64,000 bases of DNA, taken from the NCBI RefSeq assembly GCF_024171535.1, contig NZ_JALJZV010000019.1, positions 1-64,000 on the forward strand. Direction: 5' to 3'. This stretch comes from Flavobacterium sp. HSC-61S13 (GTDB lineage: Bacteria > Bacteroidota > Bacteroidia > Flavobacteriales > Flavobacteriaceae). Position numbers and translations under genes: made by a program. Positions 44,222 through 53,071 of this stretch are shown here, one piece after another (position 1 is the first letter of the stretch; the number at the start of each line of letters is the position of its first letter). Below the pieces are notes generated by a model. The model had not been told where the DNA came from. It saw only the letters and a list, made by a program, of their open reading frames with translations, and did no database searches.

Positions 44222-46780
44222 ATGTCTGAAGGAGAAAAGTTAATTCCCATTAACATTGAAGACGAAATGAAATCAGCTTACATTGATTATTCAATGTCAG
44301 TTATTGTATCAAGAGCGCTTCCTGATGTTAGAGATGGCTTAAAACCTGTACATCGAAGAGTATTGTTTGGAATGTATGAACTGGGAGTAATGTCCAATAG
44401 GGCTCATAAGAAATCCGCGAGAATTGTAGGAGAGGTACTTGGTAAGTATCACCCTCACGGAGATAGTTCTGTTTATGATGCGATGGTTCGTATGGCTCAA
44501 GATTGGAGTTTGCGTTATTTATTAGTTGATGGTCAAGGTAACTTTGGATCAGTCGACGGTGATAGCCCTGCAGCTATGAGGTATACCGAAGCGAGAATGA
44601 GAAAGATATCCGAAGAAATTCTAGCGGATATCGACAAGGAAACGGTAGATTTTCAATTAAACTTTGATGATACTTTAGAAGAACCTAAGGTCATGCCTAC
44701 AAAAGTACCAACTTTACTGATTAACGGTGCTTCTGGTATCGCGGTGGGTATGGCAACGAATATGGCTCCACACAACTTATCGGAGGTTATCGACGGTACT
44801 TTGGCTTATATCGACAATCCGGATATCGAAATCGATGAATTGATGAATCACATCAAGGCACCAGATTTTCCAACCGGAGGTACGATTTACGGGTACGAAG
44901 GTGTTCGTGAAGCTTTTAAAACCGGGCGTGGACGTGTTATTATGCGTGCAAAAGCTAGTTTTGAAGAAGTAGATGGCCGCGAGTGTATCATCGTAACGGA
45001 GATACCGTATCAGGTTAATAAAGCGGAAATGATTAAAAAAACCGCGGAATCTGTTAATGATAAGAAAATTGAAGGTATTGCAACGATTCGTGACGAATCG
45101 GATAGAAACGGGATGCGTATCGTTTATGTACTTAAAAGAGATGCAGTTCCCAATATTGTTTTAAATACCCTATATAAATATACACAACTACAGTCGTCTT
45201 TCAGTGTTAATAATATTGCATTGGTCAATGGACGTCCGCAGATGTTGAATTTAAAAGAGTTGATTCATTACTTCGTTGAGCACCGTTTTGAAGTGGTGAC
45301 ACGTAGAGCGGAGTATGAATTGAGAAAAGCCCAAGAACGCGCTCATATTTTAGAGGGATTAATCATCGCGTCGGACAATATTGACGAGGTAATTGCCTTG
45401 ATTCGTTCGTCTTCGAATACCGATGAAGCTCGTGCTAAATTAATCGAAAGATTTAGTTTATCCGAAATTCAAGCGCGTGCTATAGTCGAGATGCGTTTAC
45501 GTCAGTTAACGGGACTAGAGCAAGATAAGCTGCGTGCAGAATATGATGAAATCATGAAATTAATTACTCATTTACAAGAGTTGTTAGCTAGTAAAGAGCT
45601 AAGAATGAACTTGATTAAAGAGGAATTAGCTGAAATAAAAACCAAATATGGTGATGCTCGTCGTTCTGTGATAGAGTATGCAGGTGGTGATGTGAGTATT
45701 GAAGATTTGATTGCCGATGAGCAAGTAGTGATTACGATCTCACATGCTGGATATATCAAGAGAACCTCACTTTCAGAATACAAAACACAAAATAGAGGAG
45801 GAGTTGGACAAAAATCTGCAGGTACAAGAGATTTAGATTTCTTAGAACATATGTATGTGGCAACCAATCACCAGTATATGTTGTTCTTTACACAAAAAGG
45901 AAAATGTTTCTGGATGCGTGTTTACGAAATTCCAGAGGGAACCAAAACCAGTAAAGGACGTGCTATTCAGAATTTGATCAATATTGAGAATGACGACAAG
46001 GTAAAAGCCTTTATTTGTACTCAAGATTTAAAAGATGAGGAATATATCAACAGTCACTATGTGATTATGGCCACAAAACAGGGTCAGGTTAAGAAAACGC
46101 CGTTGGAACAATATTCTCGTCCAAGATTAAATGGAATTAATGCCATTACGATTAAAGAAGATGACGAATTGTTAGAAGCAAAGCTGACAGATGGGAAAAG
46201 CAAGGTTTTAATTGCTGTGAAGTCTGGTAAGATGGTTCGTTTTGATGAAGAGAAAACACGTCCAATGGGTCGTACAGCATCAGGAGTTAGAGGAATTACT
46301 TTGGCACATGATAAAGACGAAGTAATTGGTATGGTTTCTGTAAGTGATTTAGATAGTGAGATCCTGGTGGTTTCTGAAAATGGATACGGTAAACGTTCTT
46401 CATTAGATGAATATCGCGAAACCAATCGTGGTGGAAAAGGGGTAAAAACCATGAACATCACCGATAAAACAGGTTTATTGGTTTCGATTAATTCTGTAAC
46501 AGATCAAGATGATTTGATGATTATCAATAAATCGGGATTGACTATTAGAATGAGAATATCTGACTTGAGAATTATGGGTAGAGCCACTCAAGGAGTTCGT
46601 TTAATCAACATCAAAGGAAGTGATTCTATCGCGGCGGTAGCTAAGGTGATGCCAGAAGATGAGATTGAATTGTTAGAAGGAGAAGACGGGGTTTTAGTGC
46701 CGATGGATTCGCTAGACGACGAGCAAGACGAATTGGATAATGACGTAGAGGGCACGGAAGATCAAGAAGAAGAACAATAA
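44222..46780 (+). CDS. gyrA: DNA gyrase subunit A
   Basis: The 852-residue DNA breakage and rejoining subunit. N-terminal SYSMSVIVSRALPDVRDGLK-type region (IDYSMSVIVSRALPDVRDG), the catalytic tyrosine Y121 in AAMRYTEARM, and a coiled-coil arm at about 360-480. The C-terminal beta-pinwheel starts near 500 and carries the GyrA box as QNRGGVG (about 527-533). The quinolone-resistance positions carry the usual sensitive residues S82 and D86 in HGDSSVYDAMV. The acidic tail (about 820-852) is normal. Its neighbour clpC is divergent, and a TPR gene follows after 25 bases. Confidence 0.99.
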   Translation: MSEGEKLIPINIEDEMKSAYIDYSMSVIVSRALPDVRDGLKPVHRRVLFGMYELGVMSNRAHKKSARIVGEVLGKYHPHGDSSVYDAMVRMAQDWSLRYLLVDGQGNFGSVDGDSPAAMRYTEARMRKISEEILADIDKETVDFQLNFDDTLEEPKVMPTKVPTLLINGASGIAVGMATNMAPHNLSEVIDGTLAYIDNPDIEIDELMNHIKAPDFPTGGTIYGYEGVREAFKTGRGRVIMRAKASFEEVDGRECIIVTEIPYQVNKAEMIKKTAESVNDKKIEGIATIRDESDRNGMRIVYVLKRDAVPNIVLNTLYKYTQLQSSFSVNNIALVNGRPQMLNLKELIHYFVEHRFEVVTRRAEYELRKAQERAHILEGLIIASDNIDEVIALIRSSSNTDEARAKLIERFSLSEIQARAIVEMRLRQLTGLEQDKLRAEYDEIMKLITHLQELLASKELRMNLIKEELAEIKTKYGDARRSVIEYAGGDVSIEDLIADEQVVITISHAGYIKRTSLSEYKTQNRGGVGQKSAGTRDLDFLEHMYVATNHQYMLFFTQKGKCFWMRVYEIPEGTKTSKGRAIQNLINIENDDKVKAFICTQDLKDEEYINSHYVIMATKQGQVKKTPLEQYSRPRLNGINAITIKEDDELLEAKLTDGKSKVLIAVKSGKMVRFDEEKTRPMGRTASGVRGITLAHDKDEVIGMVSVSDLDSEILVVSENGYGKRSSLDEYRETNRGGKGVKTMNITDKTGLLVSINSVTDQDDLMIINKSGLTIRMRISDLRIMGRATQGVRLINIKGSDSIAAVAKVMPEDEIELLEGEDGVLVPMDSLDDEQDELDNDVEGTEDQEEEQ

Positions 46781-46805
46781 AAATAAAAATTTAAAAAGTA
46801 TAGTT

Positions 46806-48074
46806 ATGAATAGAAGATATGCTTATGCATTTTCTGCTCTTATGATTTCTGGGCTTGCAATGGCTCAAAAAAGTGAATTAAAAGATGCAGAGCGCGCTAT
46901 TAAAAAAGGCGATGTTCAAGAAACTCAAGCTGCCTTATCAAAAGTTGAAGCAGTATTAACTAATGCCAATGATGCTCAAAAAGCACAGTACTATTTCCTA
47001 AAGGGAAACTTTGCTTACGAACAAGTTAAGAAAAAAGTAGATTTAGATAAAAATATTGATGAAGTAGTTGCTTCATATACTAAGCTTATCGAGCTTGAAA
47101 AAGCATCTAAAACTGCTAAATATACCAAACAAGCTCAAGAAGAGTTAAAAGCTGTCGGACAAGTTGTAGTTAATAAAGCTATCGAAGATAATAATGCCAA
47201 ACGTTATAGTGAGGCTACGAAGCGTTTTAATAAAGCGTATGAGTTGAATCCTATGGATACGATTTATCTTTACTATGCAGCGTCTACAGCGGTTAATTCT
47301 AAGGATTATAATGGGGCGATCAATAATTATAAAAAATTGATCGACTTAGGATTTACTGGACAGGAGTCTTATTACACGGCTGTTGAAAAAACTTCCGGAG
47401 AAGTACAAAGTTTTGGTAAAGATGCCAAAATGAGAGATTTGATGATCAAACAAGGAACTCATAAAGAGCCTAAATTTGTCAAAGAAACTTCTAAAAGACC
47501 AGAGATCATTAAAAACATGGCTTTGATTTATTATCAAGAAGGTAAGTTTGATGAAGCGGAGAAAGCTATTGCAGAGGCGCGTAAATCAGATCCAAATGAT
47601 ATGAATTTATTGTTGACGCAAATGGATTTGTATTTGAAGTCAAACAATATGGGTAAATATGAGGAATTGGCTAAAGAAGCTTTGGCTAAAAATCCGAATG
47701 ACGACGTGTTGTTATACAATTTAGGTGTTACTAGTTATCAAGCGAAAAAATACGATGACGCTAAGAAGTATTACGAAAAAGCGATCGCGATTAATCCAAG
47801 ATCTGAAAATGCTTATTTAAACTTGGCTATTCTTAAATTAATGCCGGATGAAGGTCTGACTAACAAAATGAATAGTTTGGGAATGTCTGCTCAAGACAAT
47901 AAGAAATATGAGGAATTAAAGAAAGAGAAGGATAGAATTTACAAAAGTGCTATTCCTGACTTAAAACAAGTGCTTTCGATTAATCCAAACAATGAAGAAG
48001 CGATTGGTACTTTAAGAGGTATCTATAAAGCTTTGGAGATGAAAAATGAATTAAAAGCTTTGGAATCCAAATAA
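46806..48074 (+). CDS. Exported TPR-repeat protein downstream of gyrA
   Basis: A 422-residue protein with a signal peptide (1-20, ending LAMAQ) and TPR repeats. Examples are KRFNKAYELNPMDTIYLYYA (about 136-155), MALIYYQEGKFDEAEKAIAE (about 239-258) and LGVTSYQAKKYDDAKKYYEK (about 307-326). It begins 25 bases after gyrA and shares its transcript, ending in a strong terminator. The periplasmic role is unknown. The linkage to gyrA is notable because the two products would be in different compartments. Confidence 0.88.
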   Translation: MNRRYAYAFSALMISGLAMAQKSELKDAERAIKKGDVQETQAALSKVEAVLTNANDAQKAQYYFLKGNFAYEQVKKKVDLDKNIDEVVASYTKLIELEKASKTAKYTKQAQEELKAVGQVVVNKAIEDNNAKRYSEATKRFNKAYELNPMDTIYLYYAASTAVNSKDYNGAINNYKKLIDLGFTGQESYYTAVEKTSGEVQSFGKDAKMRDLMIKQGTHKEPKFVKETSKRPEIIKNMALIYYQEGKFDEAEKAIAEARKSDPNDMNLLLTQMDLYLKSNNMGKYEELAKEALAKNPNDDVLLYNLGVTSYQAKKYDDAKKYYEKAIAINPRSENAYLNLAILKLMPDEGLTNKMNSLGMSAQDNKKYEELKKEKDRIYKSAIPDLKQVLSINPNNEEAIGTLRGIYKALEMKNELKALESK

Positions 48075-48091
48075 TTTTGATGTTATATAAG

Positions 48092-48123
48092 AAAAAAGCC
48101 GTCGTAAATGACGGCTTTTTTTT
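48092..48123 (+). terminator. Terminator of the gyrA-TPR transcript
   Basis: AAAAAAGCCGTC, GTAAAT and GACGGCTTTTTT form a 12-bp stem followed by more T. Confidence 0.93.
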
Positions 48124-48362
48124 GGACTAATTTGTCGTTGGACATTGGAATTGATAGAATCCCATTCAAAAAGATTGCTATTATTTGCAATTATGAAGGC
48201 TCACAACGGCTTTTTTGCCCAATATTGTCCTTCTTGTGATTTACTACGACTTCTTTTAAAAAGAACGTATATACTCCATTTGATAGTTACAGTTTTTGGG
48301 AGGTGTATGGCTTATAAAATGCTTTTGAAGTGTGTATTTATTTGGAAAACAGCTCTAAAAAA
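48124..48362. other. Intergenic DNA between two terminators, no gene called
   Basis: An 85-codon plus-strand frame (48145-48402) crosses the terminator at 48363-48390 and runs up to the heptamer array. It has a cysteine-rich, irregular composition and no family likeness, so it is not called. Nothing else was seen. Confidence 0.5.
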
Positions 48363-48390
48363 AAGAGGCTATCCTTTTGGACAGCCTCTT
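48363..48390 (-). terminator. Terminator of the aroE-DUF349 transcript
   Basis: AAGAGGCTATCC, TTTT and GGACAGCCTCTT form a 12-bp stem with one mismatch. On the minus strand it is followed by 6-8 T. The heptamer array lies between the DUF349 stop codon and this hairpin, so it is transcribed as the 3' end of that mRNA. Confidence 0.8.
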
Positions 48391-48405
48391 TACTTTATAT
48401 AATTT

Positions 48406-48482
48406 CGACTCACGACTCACGACTCACGACTCACGACTCACGAATTACGAATTACGACTCACGAATTACGACTCACGAATTA
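48406..48482. repeat. Two-word heptamer array at the DUF349 stop codon
   Basis: Eleven contiguous 7-base units with no errors: CGACTCA five times, CGAATTA twice, then CGACTCA, CGAATTA, CGACTCA, CGAATTA. If A and B stand for the two words the order is AAAAABBABAB. The last unit contains the minus-strand stop codon TAA of the DUF349 gene (48482-48480). The words are one-base variants, in the opposite orientation, of those in the array at 1-109. The plus strand has no stop in any frame; the minus strand has stops in all frames. Function unknown. Confidence 0.95.
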
Positions 48483-50363
48483 AAGTTCTTTAATGCGTTT
48501 GAGTTTCTCAGTCCATACTTTGTATTCTTCCTTGTGTTTTTCGATGTTTTTGTTAACTTCTCTAACAAATGGATTATCGGGTTTGGCATTGGAAATAAAC
48601 TGTATGTTGTTTTCCAATTGGAATATTTCTGATTTCAATTCCTCCATTTTTCTTTGAATAAAAATGGTTTCATTTTGGATCTTTTTCTGATCGTTAGAGC
48701 CAACAAGTTGGTCCATACGGTTGTTGAATTTAACCGTTTCCGTTTCTTTTTTGCTCAAGCTCAACTTATCGAATAAAACATCTAGTATTTTGTTGAATTT
48801 TCCTTCTACAAAACTTTTGCTTTGAGCAACTCTACCGATGTTTTTCCAATTGTTGATATGAAGTTTGATCTCTTCTAAATCGGTTTTGTGATCACCGGAT
48901 AATTGAAATTCTTTAAGCAGATCTAAGTATTCTTTCTTTTTGTTGTATGCAGCTATTTCCTCCTCATTTTCATGATTTTTGGCGGTGTGCAATTTGTCAA
49001 AATAGTGGTTACAAGCATCTTTAAACTCTTTCCAAAGGCTATCTGAGTATTTTTTAGGTACGTGTCCAGTCTTTTTCCATTCATCTTGAATGCGTTTCAT
49101 CAACGGCGTAGTCGTATCAAAATCTTCGCTGTCTTTAAGAGCGTGTGCGCTTTCAATTAAAGCTTGCTTTTTCGTTAGATTTTGTTGTTGATCAATTTTT
49201 AAATCCTTGTAAAAGGTATTTTTATTGATGTTAAAATTACGAGTAGCCAGTTTGAACAAGTACCAGGTCTCTTCATTTTTCTCTGAAGGCACCTTGCCGA
49301 TCGCGAAAAAGCGATTTCTCAAGGCTTCGATTTTTTTGATTTGATTTTGCCAAGCATTATGACTCGTCATTTCTTCTCTCGAGATTTGATCCATTTCGGT
49401 GATGATCTCAATTTTCTTTGCCAAATTTTCGTTTTCAGCTTCGCGAAGTTTGTCGAACAATTGCTCGCGTTTGTCGTGCATTTGTTTGGTCAAGTCGCTG
49501 AATTGCTCCCAGATTTGCTCTCTGATTTCACGGTCTACGGGTCCGATTTCTTCTTTCCAGATTCGGTGTAGGGTTTGCAGTTCTCTGAAAGCTTTGATGA
49601 TATCATCTTCTAATAGAAGTTCCTCAACACGAGTGATGATTTTTTGTTTTTGCTCGAGATTGTGTTTGAAATCCATGTCACGAGATTCCCGATCCAAATG
49701 CAATTGGTCGTAAAAGCGCTCTACGTGAAAATGGTAGTTGTTCCAAACATGATTGTATTTATCGCGAGGAATAGGACCAGCATGATTCCATTTCTCTCTT
49801 AAAGTAGTCAGTTTTTTTACAGCGTCGTTTCTGTTATCCGCATCGTCAATAAGGGTTTTTAGCTCCTCAATGATTGCGATACGGTTATCTAGATTCTGAT
49901 TTAAGTTTTTCTGTAATTGTTTGTAATAAGCATTTTTTCTATCGCGATACTCGTTAAATAAGGTTTCAAAGTAGTTCTTTAGAGGAAATTCATATTCAAA
50001 CTCCGATGCATTATCTGGATTTTGCTCTAAAAACGCTTCTTTTTTCTCTTCGATGAAATCATTGTACTTGGAAAGAAAAGCTTTTCTCAATTCTTCAGCG
50101 TGATCCTTGATAGAAGTGATTTTTTCCAGCGAAATTAACTTTTGTAATTCTTCGGATAAGGCTTCCATACTTAGACTATCATAATCCAATTTTGGAATAT
50201 AATTCGATTCACTAGCCGCATTGTCCTCACTTTCTTCCGCATTGGAAAGGATGATGGAGTTGACAGCTTGTTCTTGATCAGTAGGTACAATTTCAGGAGA
50301 TGAAACTTCATTAAGTCCGTCTGCATCCCTGTGCAGGTTATCATTCTTTTCTTCTAACATCAT
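48480..50363 (-). CDS. DUF349-repeat protein
   Basis: A 627-residue, highly charged helical protein. After an acidic N-terminal region (about 1-65) come five DUF349 repeats, each centred on a tryptophan pattern: LTTLREKWNHAGPIPRDKYN, LQTLHRIWKEEIGPVDREIR, IEALRNRFFAIGKVPSEKNE, MKRIQDEWKKTGHVPKKYSD and LHINNWKNIGRVAQSKSFVE. Function is unknown. Its stop codon is the first triplet of the heptamer array. It lies 128 bases after aroE, on the same strand and probably in the same transcript. Confidence 0.92.
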   Translation of the reverse strand: MMLEEKNDNLHRDADGLNEVSSPEIVPTDQEQAVNSIILSNAEESEDNAASESNYIPKLDYDSLSMEALSEELQKLISLEKITSIKDHAEELRKAFLSKYNDFIEEKKEAFLEQNPDNASEFEYEFPLKNYFETLFNEYRDRKNAYYKQLQKNLNQNLDNRIAIIEELKTLIDDADNRNDAVKKLTTLREKWNHAGPIPRDKYNHVWNNYHFHVERFYDQLHLDRESRDMDFKHNLEQKQKIITRVEELLLEDDIIKAFRELQTLHRIWKEEIGPVDREIREQIWEQFSDLTKQMHDKREQLFDKLREAENENLAKKIEIITEMDQISREEMTSHNAWQNQIKKIEALRNRFFAIGKVPSEKNEETWYLFKLATRNFNINKNTFYKDLKIDQQQNLTKKQALIESAHALKDSEDFDTTTPLMKRIQDEWKKTGHVPKKYSDSLWKEFKDACNHYFDKLHTAKNHENEEEIAAYNKKKEYLDLLKEFQLSGDHKTDLEEIKLHINNWKNIGRVAQSKSFVEGKFNKILDVLFDKLSLSKKETETVKFNNRMDQLVGSNDQKKIQNETIFIQRKMEELKSEIFQLENNIQFISNAKPDNPFVREVNKNIEKHKEEYKVWTEKLKRIKEL

Positions 50364-50491
50364 TATAAATGCTTAATGTTTAACATTATTTTCGGAAAGA
50401 TACAAAACACAACCGAGCTTGAAAAAGAAAATTTATAAAAAAATACATTTTGTACCGCAATTAAGGTCTGATTTAGTATAAAATAATTTTT

Positions 50492-51247
50492 TTAGCTCAT
50501 TACGATCTTATTCCAAATGCTCCAAGACTTCTCTGCTTGTAATTCAAGCATCTCCAATCCGTTTTTAATCTGCGCACCGCGTTTTTGAGCCTCGCGTAAA
50601 AAGCTACTGATTTCAGGATTGTAAATCAGATCATAGGCGAGGTGTTGATCGGAGAAGAGACTGTAATCGATATCGGGTTTTTGGTCTATATCAGGAAAAG
50701 TACCTAGAGGAGTTGTATTAATAACTAGCAGATGAGACTTAAATATAGCGGGCGTTAATTGTTGGTAACTCAAAACTCCTTCTTCGGGACTGCGCGATAC
50801 AAACTGCGTTTCGATTTTTAATTTTTGTAAGGCGTAATAAACCGCTTTACTCGCACCACCTGTTCCCAATATCAGCGCTTTCTCTGGTTTGTTTTTCAAC
50901 AGCGGCTTTAACGATTTATAAAAACCATACCAATCGGTGTTGTATCCTTTGAGTTTGCCCTTCTTAGAAATTCGGATCGTGTTTACAGCACCAATTTCTA
51001 GCACCTTTGTCGACAGATCGTCAAGATAGGGGATGATGGACTCCTTGTAAGGAATCGTTACGTTGAGCCCTTTTAAATTAGGGTTGTCTGCGAGTATTTT
51101 TGTGAATTCAGAAATTTCGTTCAGTTCAAAGTTTTCATAGGTACTTTGTTGGTCCCCTTTCGTGGTGAATCGGCGTTTGAAATATTGTCGCGAAAAGGAA
51201 TATTCGATGTTCTTACCTATTAGTCCGTATTGGTTTCTCTTTCCCAT
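50492..51247 (-). CDS. aroE: Shikimate dehydrogenase
   Basis: NADP-linked reduction of 3-dehydroshikimate in aromatic amino-acid synthesis. At 251 residues it is short but complete: GLIGKNIEYSFS at 8-19 (substrate serines in YSFS), LNVTIPYKES with the catalytic K68, GYNTDWYG with N103 and D105, LGTGGASKAV (128-137) as the NADP loop, and NGLEMLELQAEKSW near the end. The usual HSLSP is YSFSR here, keeping the two serines. It is followed by the DUF349 gene. Confidence 0.96.
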   Translation of the reverse strand: MGKRNQYGLIGKNIEYSFSRQYFKRRFTTKGDQQSTYENFELNEISEFTKILADNPNLKGLNVTIPYKESIIPYLDDLSTKVLEIGAVNTIRISKKGKLKGYNTDWYGFYKSLKPLLKNKPEKALILGTGGASKAVYYALQKLKIETQFVSRSPEEGVLSYQQLTPAIFKSHLLVINTTPLGTFPDIDQKPDIDYSLFSDQHLAYDLIYNPEISSFLREAQKRGAQIKNGLEMLELQAEKSWSIWNKIVMS

Positions 51248-51540
51248 CTCTAAACTTTTTTGATGAATTTTTAATTTTGAATTTGACAGGACAAGATTAC
51301 TAAAAAAACAGCTAATTAGGCCTACTAAAAACGCAAATTATTTTGGGTTTTTTGTTTGCTGAATTTAAGGCAGAAACACCGACTAAAGAAGTCTTCGTAT
51401 TACGGCATTTAAGCAAATATTTTTGTTGCGGATTGGTATAGGGTTACTTTTGTGACAGGATGGGTTAAAATGGAAATTTCATCTTCTAAAAGACTTGTTG
51501 AAAAGGTTTGTAGCTTGCTGTAGTGTGTAAATAAAAAAAA
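51248..51540. other. Intergenic region upstream of aroE, no gene seen
   Basis: AT-rich DNA between aroE and the TPR gene terminator. It must contain the aroE promoter, but no exact TAnnTTTG element was found on the minus strand; a near match (ATAATTTG) lies near 51340. No open frame or repeat was seen. Confidence 0.45.
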
Positions 51541-51557
51541 ACCATCCTCAGGATGGT
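51541..51557 (-). terminator. Terminator of the TPR gene at 51568
   Basis: ACCATCC, TCA and GGATGGT form a 7-bp stem; on the minus strand 8 T follow. It starts 11 bases after the stop codon. Confidence 0.85.
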
Positions 51558-51567
51558 TTTTGATTTA

Positions 51568-52965
51568 TTAAAATGTAGGATATTTCTCAATGATATTTTG
51601 AAGCAGTGGATTTTCCCATTGAGATGGGAACAACTCTTCAATGATTGATTTTTTGTCGTAGTCGTTTTGCAATCCAATGGTCAAGTGAAAGGTGCCCTTT
51701 TCAATCTCGTTTTGCGAAAAATAAATTACCGCAAGTCGGTATGCAATTTCCGGATCATCAGGATGTTTTTCTGAGGCTTCCAACAATTTTGAAATTGCCG
51801 TTTCATACTCGCCTAGAAGGTATAAAACATCACTCCAGCTGGTCCAATCTGAAAGTTGGTCACTGCCGAGTTCGATCGCTTTTTGATATCCGATTTCCGC
51901 TTCTTCGAAATGCAAAAGACTTTTATTTAAAGCGGCATAGCGAATCCAATATTTTTCGTTTTGATCGTCGATATTGATCGCCTTTTGCAAGTGATGTAAG
52001 GCCTTTTCGTATTTCTCTTCCTTGATGAAAAAATCGGTCAATGAAATCCACCCCTTATCTAAAAGCGGATCTTCATGAACGGTCTTTTTATAATAATGCA
52101 ATGCCATTTCGGAATTTCCTAGTTCCTCATGGCAATTTCCAATGCGCATCAATACATAAGAGGAAGGAGTGTCCAAATCCAACGTAATCATATAATTGTC
52201 GATCGCCTCTTGAAATCGTTTTAATTTCTCCAAGGCCTTTCCCTTTTCGAGATAAGCACCCAAAAAGTGCTCGTCAATCAAAGTTGCATATTCAAAAGCT
52301 CTAACCGATTCTTCATATCTTTTTAGCGTAAAATATTGACGGCCTAATTGATGCCAGGCGATATCACTATAAGGGTCATTTTCGATAAATTCATTTAAAA
52401 ACTCAACAGCCTTGTCATTTTCAGCTAAGAAGTCAAAACAGTAAACCACATTGTACAAAGCCGATTGGTCCTCTTCATCATTTTCGAGACAATGAATAAA
52501 ACTTTGTTTTGCCAATTCGATTTCATCTATAAATAGATATTCCATACCCAAAAGCGAGAATACATCTGAAAAGTCTTCGGTCAAGTCTAAAGCGACTTTT
52601 AAAAATTCTATCGCCTTCTCGTGTTGACCTTTTTTAGAATAAATATTGGCTCGTTGGATATATATTTCTTCATTAGTTGGTTCAATGGCATGCAATTCGT
52701 TTAATAAACGATCGGCCATCTCTAATTTGTCTTGAAATATCAATAACTCTACTTGTACCAATTTAAGGCCTGTCGAGTTGGGGTGTTGTTCTAGTGCTAA
52801 TTTTAAGGCTTTTTTAGCCAAATTCATTTTGCCAGAATCGAGATAATGAAGGATGATATTCTCAAACTCTTCAGAATCAAAAAACAATACTTTGTTTGTT
52901 TTTAGCATCGATTCAAAACGGGAAAGGGATAAATTATATTCTTCTTCTTCGTTGCTCAAATACAT
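51568..52965 (-). CDS. Cytoplasmic TPR-repeat protein
   Basis: A 465-residue protein without a signal peptide, made of about eleven TPR units. Examples are YIQRANIYSKKGQHEKAIEF (about 117-136), WHQLGRQYFTLKRYEESVRA (about 219-238) and LMRIGNCHEELGNSEMALHY (about 287-306). It is a likely protein-binding scaffold with no known partner. It lies 106 bases after the class III aminotransferase gene on the same strand and has its own terminator. Confidence 0.88.
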   Translation of the reverse strand: MYLSNEEEEYNLSLSRFESMLKTNKVLFFDSEEFENIILHYLDSGKMNLAKKALKLALEQHPNSTGLKLVQVELLIFQDKLEMADRLLNELHAIEPTNEEIYIQRANIYSKKGQHEKAIEFLKVALDLTEDFSDVFSLLGMEYLFIDEIELAKQSFIHCLENDEEDQSALYNVVYCFDFLAENDKAVEFLNEFIENDPYSDIAWHQLGRQYFTLKRYEESVRAFEYATLIDEHFLGAYLEKGKALEKLKRFQEAIDNYMITLDLDTPSSYVLMRIGNCHEELGNSEMALHYYKKTVHEDPLLDKGWISLTDFFIKEEKYEKALHHLQKAINIDDQNEKYWIRYAALNKSLLHFEEAEIGYQKAIELGSDQLSDWTSWSDVLYLLGEYETAISKLLEASEKHPDDPEIAYRLAVIYFSQNEIEKGTFHLTIGLQNDYDKKSIIEELFPSQWENPLLQNIIEKYPTF

Positions 52966-53071
52966 AATAAATTCTTTTATGTTATCCTTAGACTAAATAT
53001 ACAAAATTTAGGCCGGATTATTTTTGAAAAAACTTGTTTTTTTTACAAATTAATTCTTTATTAGGAAAACT

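Noticed and set aside
48145..48402. 85-codon plus-strand frame before the heptamer array
   Set aside because: It crosses a terminator stem and has irregular composition; the end of the frame is terminator sequence, not protein-like.
48330..48632. 100-codon plus-strand frame through the heptamer array
   Set aside because: The array strand is stop-free in every frame by its word composition and the rest is antisense to the DUF349 gene, so the open frame is not evidence for a gene.
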